A DNA stretch of 64,000 nucleotides, from positions 992,001 to 1,056,000 of the forward strand of contig NZ_JALDST010000001.1 of NCBI RefSeq assembly GCF_022747945.1, given 5' to 3'. Shown here one piece after another: positions 25,575 to 34,641 of the stretch. The stretch comes from Micromonospora sp. R77 (GTDB lineage Bacteria > Actinomycetota > Actinomycetes > Mycobacteriales > Micromonosporaceae). The translations under genes and the position numbers were made by a program. The notes beneath the pieces were generated by a model. That model worked only from the letters and a program-made list of their open reading frames with translations, did not search any database and had not been told where the DNA came from. Positions within the stretch are counted from its first letter, which is position 1. Each line of letters starts with the position of its first letter.

Positions 25575-25616
25575 CCGGAGCGGCCCGCGTCCCGACCACG
25601 GACCGGGCCGCTCCGG
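25575..25616 (+). terminator. Terminator after the two-component operon
   Basis: A perfect 13-bp stem (CCGGAGCGGCCCG, 25575-25587 with 25604-25616) with further pairing inside the loop lies 18 nt after the stop codon. Confidence 0.7.
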
Positions 25617-25762
25617 CGTTGCGGGGAGTTTCCGCTGCGTACGGTGAGGGGCCGAGTGCGCAGCGACGGCGGTCTTTGCAGCGCGACAACGGGCGGGCAG
25701 AATACCCGGATGGCCCTCGGGGCCGTGGACTTCACGCGCTGTTGACAAAAAGGGGCAGGGGC

Positions 25763-26575
25763 ATGCAGCGGCCGGACTGGGCACCCGACACGATCGACGT
25801 CGAGCGTCCGAGCGCGGCCCGCATGTACGACTACTACCTCGGCGGCTCGCACAACTTCGCCGCCGACCGGGCGGCGGCCCGGGCCATGGTCGACGCGGTG
25901 CCCGAGGCGCCGCTGATGGCCCAGGCCAACCGGGCCTTCCTGCGCCGCGCGGTCCAGTTCCTCGCCGACGCCGGGATACGCCAGTTCCTCGACATCGGCT
26001 CCGGCATCCCCACCGTCGGCAACGTGCACGAGATCGCCCAGCGGATCGACCCGGAGTCGCGGGTGGTCTACGTCGACGTCGACCCGGTGGCGGTGGCGCA
26101 CAGCCGGGAGATCCTCAGCGGCAACGACCGGGCCACCGTGCTCCAGGAGGACCTGCGCCGGCCGGAGGCGATCCTGCGGCACCCCGAGGTGACCGGACTG
26201 CTGGACTTCTCCCAGCCGGTCGCCGTGATGATCGTGGCGGTGCTGCACTTCATCCCGTACGCGGACCAGCCGGCGGAGATCCTGCGGACGCTGCGGAGGT
26301 CACTCGTGCCCGGCAGCCACCTGGTGATGTCGCAGGCCTGCGACGAGGGCCGCGTCGAGACCGGTGAGCGGGCGGAGGCAGAGCGGGTCTACCGCCGCAC
26401 CGACAACCAGCTCTGGATCCGCAGCCGGGCCGAGCTGGTCGCCCTCTTCGACGGTTTCACCCTGGTGGACCCGGGCGTGGTCTGGGTGCCGCAGTGGCGT
26501 CCGGAGACCCCGGACCAGGCCGAGAACGCCGAGCAGGCGGTCTTCATGGGCGGGGTCGGGCGGCTCGATGGGTGA
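25763..26575 (+). CDS. SAM-dependent methyltransferase of the DUF574 family
   Basis: The 270-residue protein matches the actinobacterial S-adenosylmethionine methyltransferase group formerly called DUF574: IDVERPSAARMYDYYLGGSHNFAADRAAA at the N-terminus, FLDIGSGIPTVGNVHEIAQ (SAM-binding loop), VVYVDVDPVAVAHS (acidic ribose contact), then LLDFSQPVAVMIVAVLHFI. This family is greatly expanded in Streptomyces and relatives and its substrates are unknown. GGGGCAGGGG precedes the ATG at 25763. Its stop codon overlaps the start of the GGDEF-EAL gene by 8 nt, so the two are made together. Confidence 0.9.
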   Translation: MQRPDWAPDTIDVERPSAARMYDYYLGGSHNFAADRAAARAMVDAVPEAPLMAQANRAFLRRAVQFLADAGIRQFLDIGSGIPTVGNVHEIAQRIDPESRVVYVDVDPVAVAHSREILSGNDRATVLQEDLRRPEAILRHPEVTGLLDFSQPVAVMIVAVLHFIPYADQPAEILRTLRRSLVPGSHLVMSQACDEGRVETGERAEAERVYRRTDNQLWIRSRAELVALFDGFTLVDPGVVWVPQWRPETPDQAENAEQAVFMGGVGRLDG

Positions 26576-28328
26576 GCCGGCGGTCGCCGTGGCCCGCACC
26601 TGCCCCGGCGCCTTCGCCCGGGCCTGGGCGAAGGCGGTCTCCGGGACGAGTTACCTGCCGATGACCCAGGCGCAGCTCGAGGCCCTGTTGCAGCGGCTCA
26701 CCGAGCGGCTGGCCGGGGCGCTCCAGGCGGAGCCGTTCGACCTGCGCACCGGTCAGCAGGTCGGCGCGGAGCTGGTCGCCGCGCACATCGCCTCCGCCGA
26801 GGGCCTCGGCCGGACCATCGAGGTCATCCAGCTCCGCCTGGTCCGCGATCTCGGGCTGGTCGCCGACGACGTCGAGGACCGGATGGCCCGGCTGCTCGCC
26901 ACCGTGGCCACCGGGTACGCCCGCGCCCTGCGGGACCGGACCCTGGACGAGCAGGAGGCGATCCGGCGGGCCGCGATGGTGGCCCGGGCGCAGGCCGAGC
27001 GGGCACTGCGGGACAGCGAGGCCCGGTTCCGCCACCAGGCCACCCACGATCCGCTCACCGACCTGCCCAACCGCACGCTCTTCACCGAGCGGCTCTCCGC
27101 GGCGATCGACGGGCCGGGCCGGGCCGCCGAACGGGTCGGTGTCTGCTTCCTCGACCTGGACCGGTTCAAGGTGGTCAACGACTCCCTCGGTCACCAGGTC
27201 GGCGACTCGTTGCTGGTGTCGGTGGCGCAGCGGCTGCGCGGGGCGCTCGGCGACCACCTGGTGGCCCGGCTCGGCGGGGACGAGTTCGTCATCCTGGTCG
27301 AGCGGACCGGCTGCACCGACGACGCGGTGAAGGTCGCCGAGGCGGCGCTGGCGGCGGTGAGCGAGCCGGCCCTGGTCGACGGGCACGAGCTGACCGTCTC
27401 CGCCAGCATCGGCATCGTCGAGCGGCAGGTGGCCGGCACCTCCCCCGGCGAGCTGATGCGGGCCGCCGACAGCACCCTGCACTGGGCCAAGGCAGCCGGC
27501 GGCGCGCGCTGGTCCCTCTTCGACGCCGACCGCAACCGGCGTGAGCTGGCCCGGTACGCCCTCTCCGCGGCCATCCCGGGCGCCCTCGACCGGGGCGAGT
27601 TCTTCCTCGACTACCAGCCGCTGACGTCGCTGCGGGACGGCACGCTGCTCGGTGTGGAGGCGCTCGTCCGATGGCGCCACCCGGAGCTGGGCCTGCTCCG
27701 CCCGGACAGCTTCATCGGGCTGGCCGAGGAGACCGGGCTGATCGTCCGGCTCGGCAGCTGGGTCCTCGCCGAGGCCTGCCGCGAGGCGAGCACCTGGTCG
27801 GCGGGGCGGGACGACGCCCCCTTCGTGAGCGTCAACCTGGCCGTGCGCCAGCTGCACCGGCCGGACCTGGTGCGGGAGGTACGGGGGGTGCTGGCGCGTA
27901 CCGGGCTCCCGCCCGAACGGCTCCAGCTCGAGGTCACCGAGAGCACCATGATGAGCACCGTCGAGGAGCCGGTCCGCGCGTTGCGGGTGCTCAAGGACCT
28001 CGGGGTCCGCATCGCCATCGACGACTTCGGCACCGGCTACTGCAACCTCGCGTACCTGCGGGACCTGCCGGTCACCGAGCTGAAGGTGGCCGGCGAGTTC
28101 GTGGCGGGACTGCGCGCGCCGGCCGCCGACCCGGCCAGCCGGACCGACGAGCGGATCCTCGCCTCCCTGGTCTCCCTCGCGCACGCGCTGGACCTGACGG
28201 TCACCGTCGAGGGCGTGGAGACCGCCGAACAGGCCGACCGGCTCCGGGCGATCGGTTGCGACGCCGCGCAGGGCTGGCACTTCGGCCGTCCCGCCCCCGC
28301 CGCCCACCTCTTCGCCCCCCACCCCTGA
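26568..28328 (+). CDS. GGDEF-EAL protein (cyclic di-GMP synthesis and breakdown)
   Basis: The 586-residue protein has an N-terminal helical sensor-like region (1-155), a GGDEF domain (HDPLTDLPNRTLF, CFLDLDRFKVVNDSLGH, and an intact ARLGGDEFVILV) and an EAL domain (LGVEALVRWRHP, SVNLAVRQ, LEVTES, IDDFGTGYCNL, EGVET, QGW). All main catalytic residues of both domains appear present, although the loop ELKVAGEFV replaces the usual LKIDRSFV. There are no membrane helices. It could therefore both make and degrade c-di-GMP, which controls development in actinomycetes. It overlaps the methyltransferase gene by 8 nt. Confidence 0.92.
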   Translation: MGEPAVAVARTCPGAFARAWAKAVSGTSYLPMTQAQLEALLQRLTERLAGALQAEPFDLRTGQQVGAELVAAHIASAEGLGRTIEVIQLRLVRDLGLVADDVEDRMARLLATVATGYARALRDRTLDEQEAIRRAAMVARAQAERALRDSEARFRHQATHDPLTDLPNRTLFTERLSAAIDGPGRAAERVGVCFLDLDRFKVVNDSLGHQVGDSLLVSVAQRLRGALGDHLVARLGGDEFVILVERTGCTDDAVKVAEAALAAVSEPALVDGHELTVSASIGIVERQVAGTSPGELMRAADSTLHWAKAAGGARWSLFDADRNRRELARYALSAAIPGALDRGEFFLDYQPLTSLRDGTLLGVEALVRWRHPELGLLRPDSFIGLAEETGLIVRLGSWVLAEACREASTWSAGRDDAPFVSVNLAVRQLHRPDLVREVRGVLARTGLPPERLQLEVTESTMMSTVEEPVRALRVLKDLGVRIAIDDFGTGYCNLAYLRDLPVTELKVAGEFVAGLRAPAADPASRTDERILASLVSLAHALDLTVTVEGVETAEQADRLRAIGCDAAQGWHFGRPAPAAHLFAPHP

Positions 28329-28359
28329 CCCGGGACGGGCCGAGGCGGGGTGGGGCGGG

Positions 28360-29482
28360 TCAGCCGGTGAGGAGGGCGGACATCCGCTCGGCCTGGGTCT
28401 CCCAGCGCCACTCACGCTCCACCCAGGCGCGGCCGGCGGCACCGAACTGCCGGGCCAGGTCCCGGTCGGCGAGGAGGGTGGCGACCCGGTCGGCGAGTTG
28501 GGCGACGTCGCGGCCGCGGACCACGTAGCCGGTCTCGCCCTCGCGGACCGCGTCCGGTGCCCCGCCGGAGTCGCCGGCCACCACGGGCAGGCCGGTGGCG
28601 CTGGCCTCCAGGTAGACGATGCCGAGACCCTCGACGTCGAGGCCGCGGTTGCGGGTGCGGCAGGGCATCGCATAGACGTCGCCGGCCGCGTAGTGGGCGG
28701 GCAGCTCCGCCGAGGGCACCGAGCCGGTGAAGACGACGTCCCGCTCGACGCCGGTCTGCCGGGCCAGCTTCTCCAGCGTCGCCCGGTAGGGCCCGCCGCC
28801 GACGATCAGCAGGGCGGCATCGGGCGCCCGCCGGCGGATCTCCGGCAGGGCCCGGATCAGCATGTCCTGGCCCTTGCGGGGCACCAGGCGGGAGACGCAG
28901 ACCACCACCGGGCGGTCGGCCAGGCCGAGCCGGAGCCGGACCGCGTCGCCGGCCACGGACGGGTGATAGGTGTCCACGTCCACGCCGGGCGCGAGCCGGT
29001 GCAGTTCGGTCACCCCGTGCAGCACGCGGGCCAGCCGGACCCGGGTGTACTCCCCGAGGTAGGTGGTGACGTCCAGACCCCGGCCGATCCGGCGCAGGGC
29101 GGCCCGGGCGCCGGGCAGCGCGGCCCAGCCGACCTCGTGGCCGTGGGTCAGCGCCACCGCCCGGCGGATCCCGGCGCGGCGGCGCAGCCGGCGCGAGCAA
29201 CCCCAGCGGGGCCGCCGCGCCGAACCACACGGTGTCGCAGTCGTACGCCCGGGCGAGTCCCGCCGCCCGTCGGGCGACCAGCGGGGTGGGCAGCAGCACC
29301 CGGGTGCGTTCCCGGACCACCTCGAAGGGCTGGTCGGCGTCGAACTTGTCGGCGTCCCGCCAGCTCGACGCGTAGACCACGACCGAGCCGGGTGGCTGGC
29401 GTACGGCGAGGTTGTGCACGAACGACTGGATGCCGCCCGGGCGGGGCGGGAAGTCGTTGGTGACCAGCAGCGTGCGGCTCAT
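28360..29482 (-). pseudogene. pimB: PimB-type GT4 mannosyltransferase, frameshifted near 29,190
   Basis: The N-terminal part (from ATG 29482) reads MSRTLLVTNDFPPRPGGIQS and DTVWFGAAAPLGLLAP, then sense passes to another frame that continues with ALTHGHEVGWAALPG, VVCVSRLVPRKGQDMLI, VGGGPYRATLEKLA and CRTRNRGLDVEGLGIVYLEA to the stop at 28360. Both halves match mycobacterial PimB' (Rv2188c), which adds the second mannose to phosphatidylinositol monomannoside at the cytoplasmic membrane face. Aligning with that protein from memory, one extra base in GCGCCGGCTGCGC near 29,190 explains the break. Its ATG overlaps the protease stop codon (ATGA). The rest of the gene shows no decay, so sequencing error is a strong alternative. 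Confidence 0.83.
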
Positions 29483-30736
29483 CGGCCGGCCTCCCTGGCG
29501 TACGCGCGGGCGGCGGCCATCCGCTCCACGGTGGACGGGTGGGACGCGGCCCAGAGGTGTTCCCACCGGGGCGGGTCGGGGTCGGCGAGGTTCACCCCGG
29601 CCAGCCGGCGCTGCATGGCCTCGAAGGTGGCCGGGTCGCCGGTGAGGGCGAGGGCGTGCGCGTCGGCCCGCGCCTCGACCCGCCGGGAGATCAGCGCCTG
29701 GACCGGAGTGGCCACCAGCCCGGCCACGGTGACCATGGCGATGAGCAGCGGAAAGGCGCGGGGCTCGGTGACGGAGTCCACCCCGGCCAGCCGCAGCAGC
29801 GGTGCCCACGAGCCGAGCAGGTAGAGCGCCACCACGGCGAGGGCCGCGCCGAGCGCCCCGGTGAGCGTGCCGGCGAGGACGTCCCGGTCCTTGGCATGCC
29901 CCAGCTCGTGCGCGACGACGCTGGTCACCTCCTCGGGAGTGGCCTCGCGCAGCAGGGTGTCGTAGACCACCACCCGTCGGGTGGGCCCCAGCCCGGAGAC
30001 GTACGCGTTGACGGCCCGGGTGCGCCGGGACGCGTCGGCGACCAGCACGTCGCGGACGGGCACCCCGTCCCGGGCGGCCATGCTGGTCAGCTCGGTGCGC
30101 AGCGGACCGGGTTCCATCGGGGTGAACTTGTTGAACACCGGCTCGACGAGGACCGGCAGCACGAACGACAGCAGCACCACCAGCCCGGCGGCACCGGCCG
30201 CGCCGAACGCCCACCACCAGCGCGGCGCGATCCGGACGACGGTGTAGAAGCCGAGCAGGACGAGCGCGCCGAGGACGGCACTGAGCGCGTACGACTTGAG
30301 CAGGTCGACCGTCCAGCCGCTCCAGCCCTGGGTGCTCAGCCCGTACCGGGTGAGCACGGTCTGCCGCCAGGCGGCGAACGGCAGGGTGAACAGGTCGGCC
30401 AGGAGCAGCACGGCCAGCCCACCGAGCACCGCCCGGGCCACCCAGTGGCCGCCGAACGGGCGGCCGGCCAGCTCGACCAGGCGGGCACCGAGCGGGGTGA
30501 GCCCGAGGGCGAGGGCGACCAGCAGACCGACGGCGAGCGCGCCGTAGCCGCCGGGGCGCAGCGCCGCGTGGAACGCGCGCCCCAGGGACACCTGGTCGAC
30601 GGGGAGGTCGCGCAGCGCAGCGACTGGTCGGCGCGGGGTGCCGGCGGGCACTCCACGGGATCAGCAGCGCGAACGCCACCAGCAACGCGACGGCCAGCCC
30701 GGCCAGGGTCAGCACCGCCCAGCCGCGCGGGCTCAC
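29479..30736 (-). pseudogene. M48-family membrane zinc protease (CAAX-protease-like), frameshifted near 30,655
   Basis: A GTG at 30736 opens the membrane helix GWAVLTLAGLAVALLVAFALLIPW; after one apparently extra base the frame continues VPAGTPRRPVAALRDLPV to the stop at 29479. The body has several membrane segments and the zinc site VVAHELGHAKDRDV (HExxH) with the third ligand in RRVEARADAHAL, as in Ste24/M48 proteases. It would cleave membrane-associated peptides from the cytoplasmic side. The GTG overlaps the stop codon of the small Cys-rich gene upstream (GTGA), and its own stop overlaps pimB. The single break falls in the N-terminal linker, so the protease domain is intact. Confidence 0.82.
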
Positions 30737-31053
30737 CGCCCCGCCCCGTCGCCGCGCCGTACCCTCGTCATGCCGCTCCTCCCGCCGTGAGCGCTCATCC
30801 TGTGCCCGGCGGGGCGCGGCGGCCCGGGTGCCCGACCGCCGGTCGAGCCGCGCGGCCCCGGCGGGGCGGGCCGGACGGCCAGCGCCGGCGGCAGCACCTC
30901 CACCTCGAAGCCGGCCCGGGCGAACACCTCGATCGCGCGGGTCTCGGCGGCACCCAGGTCGGCCGCCGGGGAGCCGGTGTCGAACAGCGCGGTCACCAGG
31001 CAGCCGGAGCAGCCGTCACCCCGGATCCCGCACCTGTCGCAGTCGATGAGCAT
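30733..31053 (-). CDS. Small Cys-rich protein, unknown function
   Basis: I cannot name this 106-residue protein. Residues 1-25 are MLIDCDRCGIRGDGCSGC, with four Cys spaced as two close pairs that could hold a zinc ion; residues 25-60 form a predicted helix-strand (ALFDTG, AETRAIEVFARAGFEVEVLPP). The rest is Pro, Gly and Arg rich and probably disordered. AGGAGG lies 6 nt before the ATG at 31053. Its stop codon overlaps the start of the M48 protease gene, so it is the first gene of a coupled unit with that protease and pimB. Confidence 0.68.
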   Translation of the reverse strand: MLIDCDRCGIRGDGCSGCLVTALFDTGSPAADLGAAETRAIEVFARAGFEVEVLPPALAVRPAPPGPRGSTGGRAPGPPRPAGHRMSAHGGRSGMTRVRRGDGAGR

Positions 31054-31197
31054 CAACGCCTCCTGACACGTCGCGGCGGAGGCGGGCGGGACACCGTCGT
31101 CGTCACCCGACCACCGTCGGTCACCAGGACGCTATGCCAGGGGTGTGACAGAACCGGACAACGAGGCAGCAGCCACCCCGAAAACGATCACAAGCCC

Positions 31198-32630
31198 TCA
31201 GGAGCGGGCCAGTCGGCGCAGCAGCGAGTCTGCGCCGAGTGGGTACGCGCCGTGCCGGCGTACCCCGTCGGCGACCTCCCGGTCCGACGAGACCACCACC
31301 ACCGGCCGGCCGGCCGGCTCGGCCCGGACCAGCCGGCGGATCAACTCGTCCGCGGTCTCCCCCTTGCGGGAGAAGAGCACCCGCACCCCGCGCGGCGCGG
31401 GCGGCAGCCCGTGCATCCGCTCGGCGCCGTCGAAGACCACGGTGACCTCGTCGCCGGTCTGCGCCGCGATCCCGCCCAGCCCGGTGATCAGGCGCTTGCG
31501 CTGCTGCTCCAGCGACATCTCGCCGAAGCCGCGCTTGGTCACGTTGTAGCCGTCCACGACCAGGTGGGCGCGGGGCAGCGCGAGCAGCTGGTCCAGCCGG
31601 GCCGGGTCGTCGGTGTCCCGGGCGCGGGTGGCGGTGCCGGCCGGGGTGGCCGCCGGCTGGTCGGCGAACGCGTCCGCGACGAAGTCGGCGGGCAGCTTCT
31701 CCACCGGGTCCAGGGCCAGTTCCCGGCGCAACCCCACGGCGGCCTGCCCGATGGTCTCCAGCAACAGCCAGAGCCGGGCGTCGTCGACCGAGCGGGCCTC
31801 CTTGGCGCTGGCCCGGGCGACCCCGGCCGCGGCCTCCGCCTCGGCCAGCCGGGCCCGCACCCGGCGCAGCTCCGCCTCGGTGTCGGCGGTGGCCCGCGCG
31901 GCCCGGCCCCGCTCGGTGGCGACCAGTTCGGTGGCCTTGCGCTCCCGGGCCTGGGTCTCCCGCAGCGTACGACCGAGCTGCCGGTTCTCCTCGCGCAGCT
32001 GGCCCAGCTCCTCCCGGACGCGGGCCAGCTCGTCGCGGAGCTTCTCGGCCTCCACCCGGGCCACCGCGCGGTCGTGCTCGGCCCGGGTGGCCCGCTGCTC
32101 GGCCTCGCGGACCAGCTCCGCCACCACCGCGCTGTCCGCCTCGGCGCGGACCGCGGCACCGCTGGGCCTGATCTCCCGCCAGCCCGTCGGCCGGGCCAGG
32201 TAGGCCAGGGCGGCCACCTCGACCGGGTCGGCGGCGGCGGGGCGGTCCCCGCCACCACGGCGGCGCCGAGGTCACCCGAGTCGGCCAGCACCCGCGTGGT
32301 GACCCGCTGCCGGAACAGCGGGTCGGCGGTGAGCTGGGCGGCGATCGCCGGCGCGCCGAGTCGGGCCCGGCGGTTGGGGGCGAACTTCGCCACCCGGCGC
32401 AGCGGCACCGGCAGCTCGTCGGCGGGCAGGCCGGGCAGCACCGCGGCGGTCAGCGAGACGATCCGCTGCCGGACCGGCTCGGGCAGCACCGGCTCCGCCT
32501 CGGGCACGGTCGGGTCGGTTTCGGCGGGACCCTCGCTGAGCTGGGCCGTCTCGTCCTCACCAACGTCCTGCACGCCCGCCACCTGCTCCCGTTCGGGGAG
32601 GTGGTCGTCGTACGGCTCGGTGAGGGGCAT
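31198..32630 (-). pseudogene. NYN-domain (YacP-like) putative RNase with coiled coil, frameshifted near 32,240
   Basis: From ATG 32630 the N-terminal part reads EPVRQRIVSLTAAVLPGLPADELPVPLRRVAKFAP to VVAGTAP; one base appears to be missing in the CCGCCGCCG run near 32,240, after which the frame continues DPVEVAALAYLARPTGWREI. A long charged coiled coil follows (residues about 140-240 of the merged protein). The C-terminal NYN domain has HLVVDGYNVTKRGFGEMSLEQQ, EVTVVFDGAERM and VVVVSSDREVADGV, whose Asp residues form the PIN-like metal site. NYN proteins are predicted ribonucleases. It is divergent from the DEDDh/GIY-YIG nuclease gene. Confidence 0.8.
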
Positions 32631-32685
32631 GTGGCAAGTCTCCCACCGCGAGCGGGCCCACCGCCCGGTGAGTGAGCCGATCTCT

Positions 32686-32691
32686 CATCCT
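32686..32691 (+). promoter_or_regulatory. -10 box (CATCCT) of the DEDDh/GIY-YIG gene
   Basis: The box ends 6 nt before the ATG at 32698 and there is no ribosome-binding site, as in the other leaderless genes of this window. Confidence 0.4.
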
Positions 32692-32697
32692 AGACCG

Positions 32698-34512
32698 ATG
32701 GTGACCAACGGGACCGCTGAGACGGGAGTGTCGGACCCGGTCGCTAGCGTCCCGCGGGTGGCCCAACAGGAATACCTCCAGCCGGCGCTGGCCGGGCTGG
32801 ACCCCACCGTCGGCGGGGTCGATCCGGCGCTCCCGCTGTATGCGACGACCTTCGTGGTGGTCGACCTGGAGACCACCGGCGGCGCCCCCGACGGCGGCGG
32901 GATCACCGAGATCGGCGCGGTGAAGGTGCGCGGCGGTGACGAGCTGGGCGTGCTGGCCACCCTGGTGAACCCGGGGGTGCCGATCCCGCCGTTCATCACC
33001 GTGCTGACCGGCATCACCCAGGCGATGCTGGTCCCGGCACCGCCGATCGAGCAGGTGCTGCCGAGCTTCCTGGAGTTCATCTCCGACGCGGTGCTGGTGG
33101 CCCACAACGCCCCCTACGACGTCGGTTTCCTCAAGGCCGCCTGCGCGAAGCACGGCTACCGCTGGCCGAACCCCCGGGTGCTGGACACCGCGGCGCTGGC
33201 CCGCCGGGTGCTCACCCGGGACGAGGTGCCCAACCGCAAGCTGGGCACCCTGGCCGCCTACTTCCGCACCGCCACCCAGCCGACCCACCGGGCGCTCGAC
33301 GACGCCAAGGCCACGGTGGACGTGCTGCACGGGCTGATCGGGCGGCTCGGCGGGCACCGGGTGGACACCGTCGGCGAGGCGATCGAGTTCGCCCGGGCGG
33401 TCACCCCCACCCAGCGGCGCAAGCGGCACCTGGCCGACGGGCTGCCGAAGGTGCCCGGGGTCTACATCTTCCGGGCCGCCGACGACCGCCCGCTCTACGT
33501 CGGCACCTCCGGCGACATCGCCACCCGGGTGCGCAGCTACTTCACCGCCGGCGAGAAGCGGGCCCGGATCTCGGAGATGCTCGCCGCCGCCGAGCGGGTG
33601 GAGGCCCTCGAGTGCGCCCACTCGCTGGAGGCCGAGGTCCGCGAGCTGCGGCTGATCGCCGCGCACGCGCCGCCGTACAACCGGCGCTCGAAATACCCGG
33701 AGCGGATGGTCTGGCTCAAGCTCACCGACGGGCCGTACCCCCGGTTGTCGGTGGTCCGCAGCCTCGCCCCCGGCGACCGGGCCTACCTCGGGCCGTTCAG
33801 CTCCCGCCGGGCGGCGGAGCTGGCCGCCGCCGGCTTCCACGACGCGGTGCCGCTGCGCCAGTGCACGCACCGGCTCTCGCTGCGCACCGTGACGCCGGCC
33901 TGCGCGCTGGCCGAACTGGGTCGCTGCCCGGCGCCCTGCGAGCACCGGATCACCCCCGAGGAGTACGACCACCGCGCCGCCGCCCCCTTCCGCACCGCGA
34001 CCACCAGCGACCCGCAGGTGGTGGTGGACGCGCTGCTGGCCCGGATCGAGGTGCTCGCCGGCGACCAGCGCTACGAGGAGGCGGCGGTGGTCCGGGCCCG
34101 ACTCGCCGCGGTGCTGCGCGCCACCGTCCGGATGCAGCGGCTGGCCGGGCTGACGTCCATCGCCGAGCTGGCCGCCGCCCGGCCGGCCGCCCGGGGTGGC
34201 TGGGAGCTGGCCCTGGTCCGGCACGGTCGGCTGGCCGGCGCCGGGGTCTCCCCGCCGGGTGTCCACCCACGACCGACCCTCACCCTGATCCGGTCCACCG
34301 CCGAGACGGTGCCGCCGGGCCACGGTCCGGTCCCTGCGGCCTCCGCCGAGGAGTCCGAGCGCATCCTGTCCTGGTTGGAACGACCCGAGACCCGACTGCT
34401 GGAACTCTCCTCCGGCTGGGCGTCGCCGGTGACCGGTGCGGGCCGGTTCCGGGACCTGTTGACCAAGGCCGAGCGGGGCGGTTCCCACCAACTCTCGACC
34501 GAACGCTCATGA
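32698..34512 (+). CDS. DEDDh 3'-5' exonuclease fused to a UvrC-like GIY-YIG domain
   Basis: The 604-residue protein joins two nuclease modules. Residues about 50-210 are a DnaQ-like exonuclease (FVVVDLETTGGAPDGGGITEIGAV with Asp and Glu, VLVAHNAPYDVGFL, and THRALDDAKATVDVL with His and Asp). Residues about 235-320 are a GIY-YIG domain (KVPGVYIFRAADDRPLYVGTSGDIATRVRSYF). The C-terminal part resembles UvrC around CxxA..GRCPAPCEHRI. This architecture matches M. tuberculosis Rv2191, a Cho/UvrC-related protein proposed to act in DNA repair. It is a separate transcription unit, divergent from the NYN gene. Confidence 0.9.
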   Translation: MVTNGTAETGVSDPVASVPRVAQQEYLQPALAGLDPTVGGVDPALPLYATTFVVVDLETTGGAPDGGGITEIGAVKVRGGDELGVLATLVNPGVPIPPFITVLTGITQAMLVPAPPIEQVLPSFLEFISDAVLVAHNAPYDVGFLKAACAKHGYRWPNPRVLDTAALARRVLTRDEVPNRKLGTLAAYFRTATQPTHRALDDAKATVDVLHGLIGRLGGHRVDTVGEAIEFARAVTPTQRRKRHLADGLPKVPGVYIFRAADDRPLYVGTSGDIATRVRSYFTAGEKRARISEMLAAAERVEALECAHSLEAEVRELRLIAAHAPPYNRRSKYPERMVWLKLTDGPYPRLSVVRSLAPGDRAYLGPFSSRRAAELAAAGFHDAVPLRQCTHRLSLRTVTPACALAELGRCPAPCEHRITPEEYDHRAAAPFRTATTSDPQVVVDALLARIEVLAGDQRYEEAAVVRARLAAVLRATVRMQRLAGLTSIAELAAARPAARGGWELALVRHGRLAGAGVSPPGVHPRPTLTLIRSTAETVPPGHGPVPAASAEESERILSWLERPETRLLELSSGWASPVTGAGRFRDLLTKAERGGSHQLSTERS

Positions 34513-34641
34513 CCAAGTGTCCGATCGGACTACGTCGACTCGCTTAGGCTGTTGGAGAAGTGCAGTCCTGCCCGTTTCGTGGGCCTGCTTCCGGTCGGCC
34601 CGGCACGGGGACCGTGGAGCCGGGGTGAGGAGGTGTCCCAC

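Noticed and set aside
25742..25747. TTGACA as a -35 box for the methyltransferase gene
   Set aside because: It lies only 15 nt before the start codon, leaving no room for a -10 box, and more likely occurs by chance.
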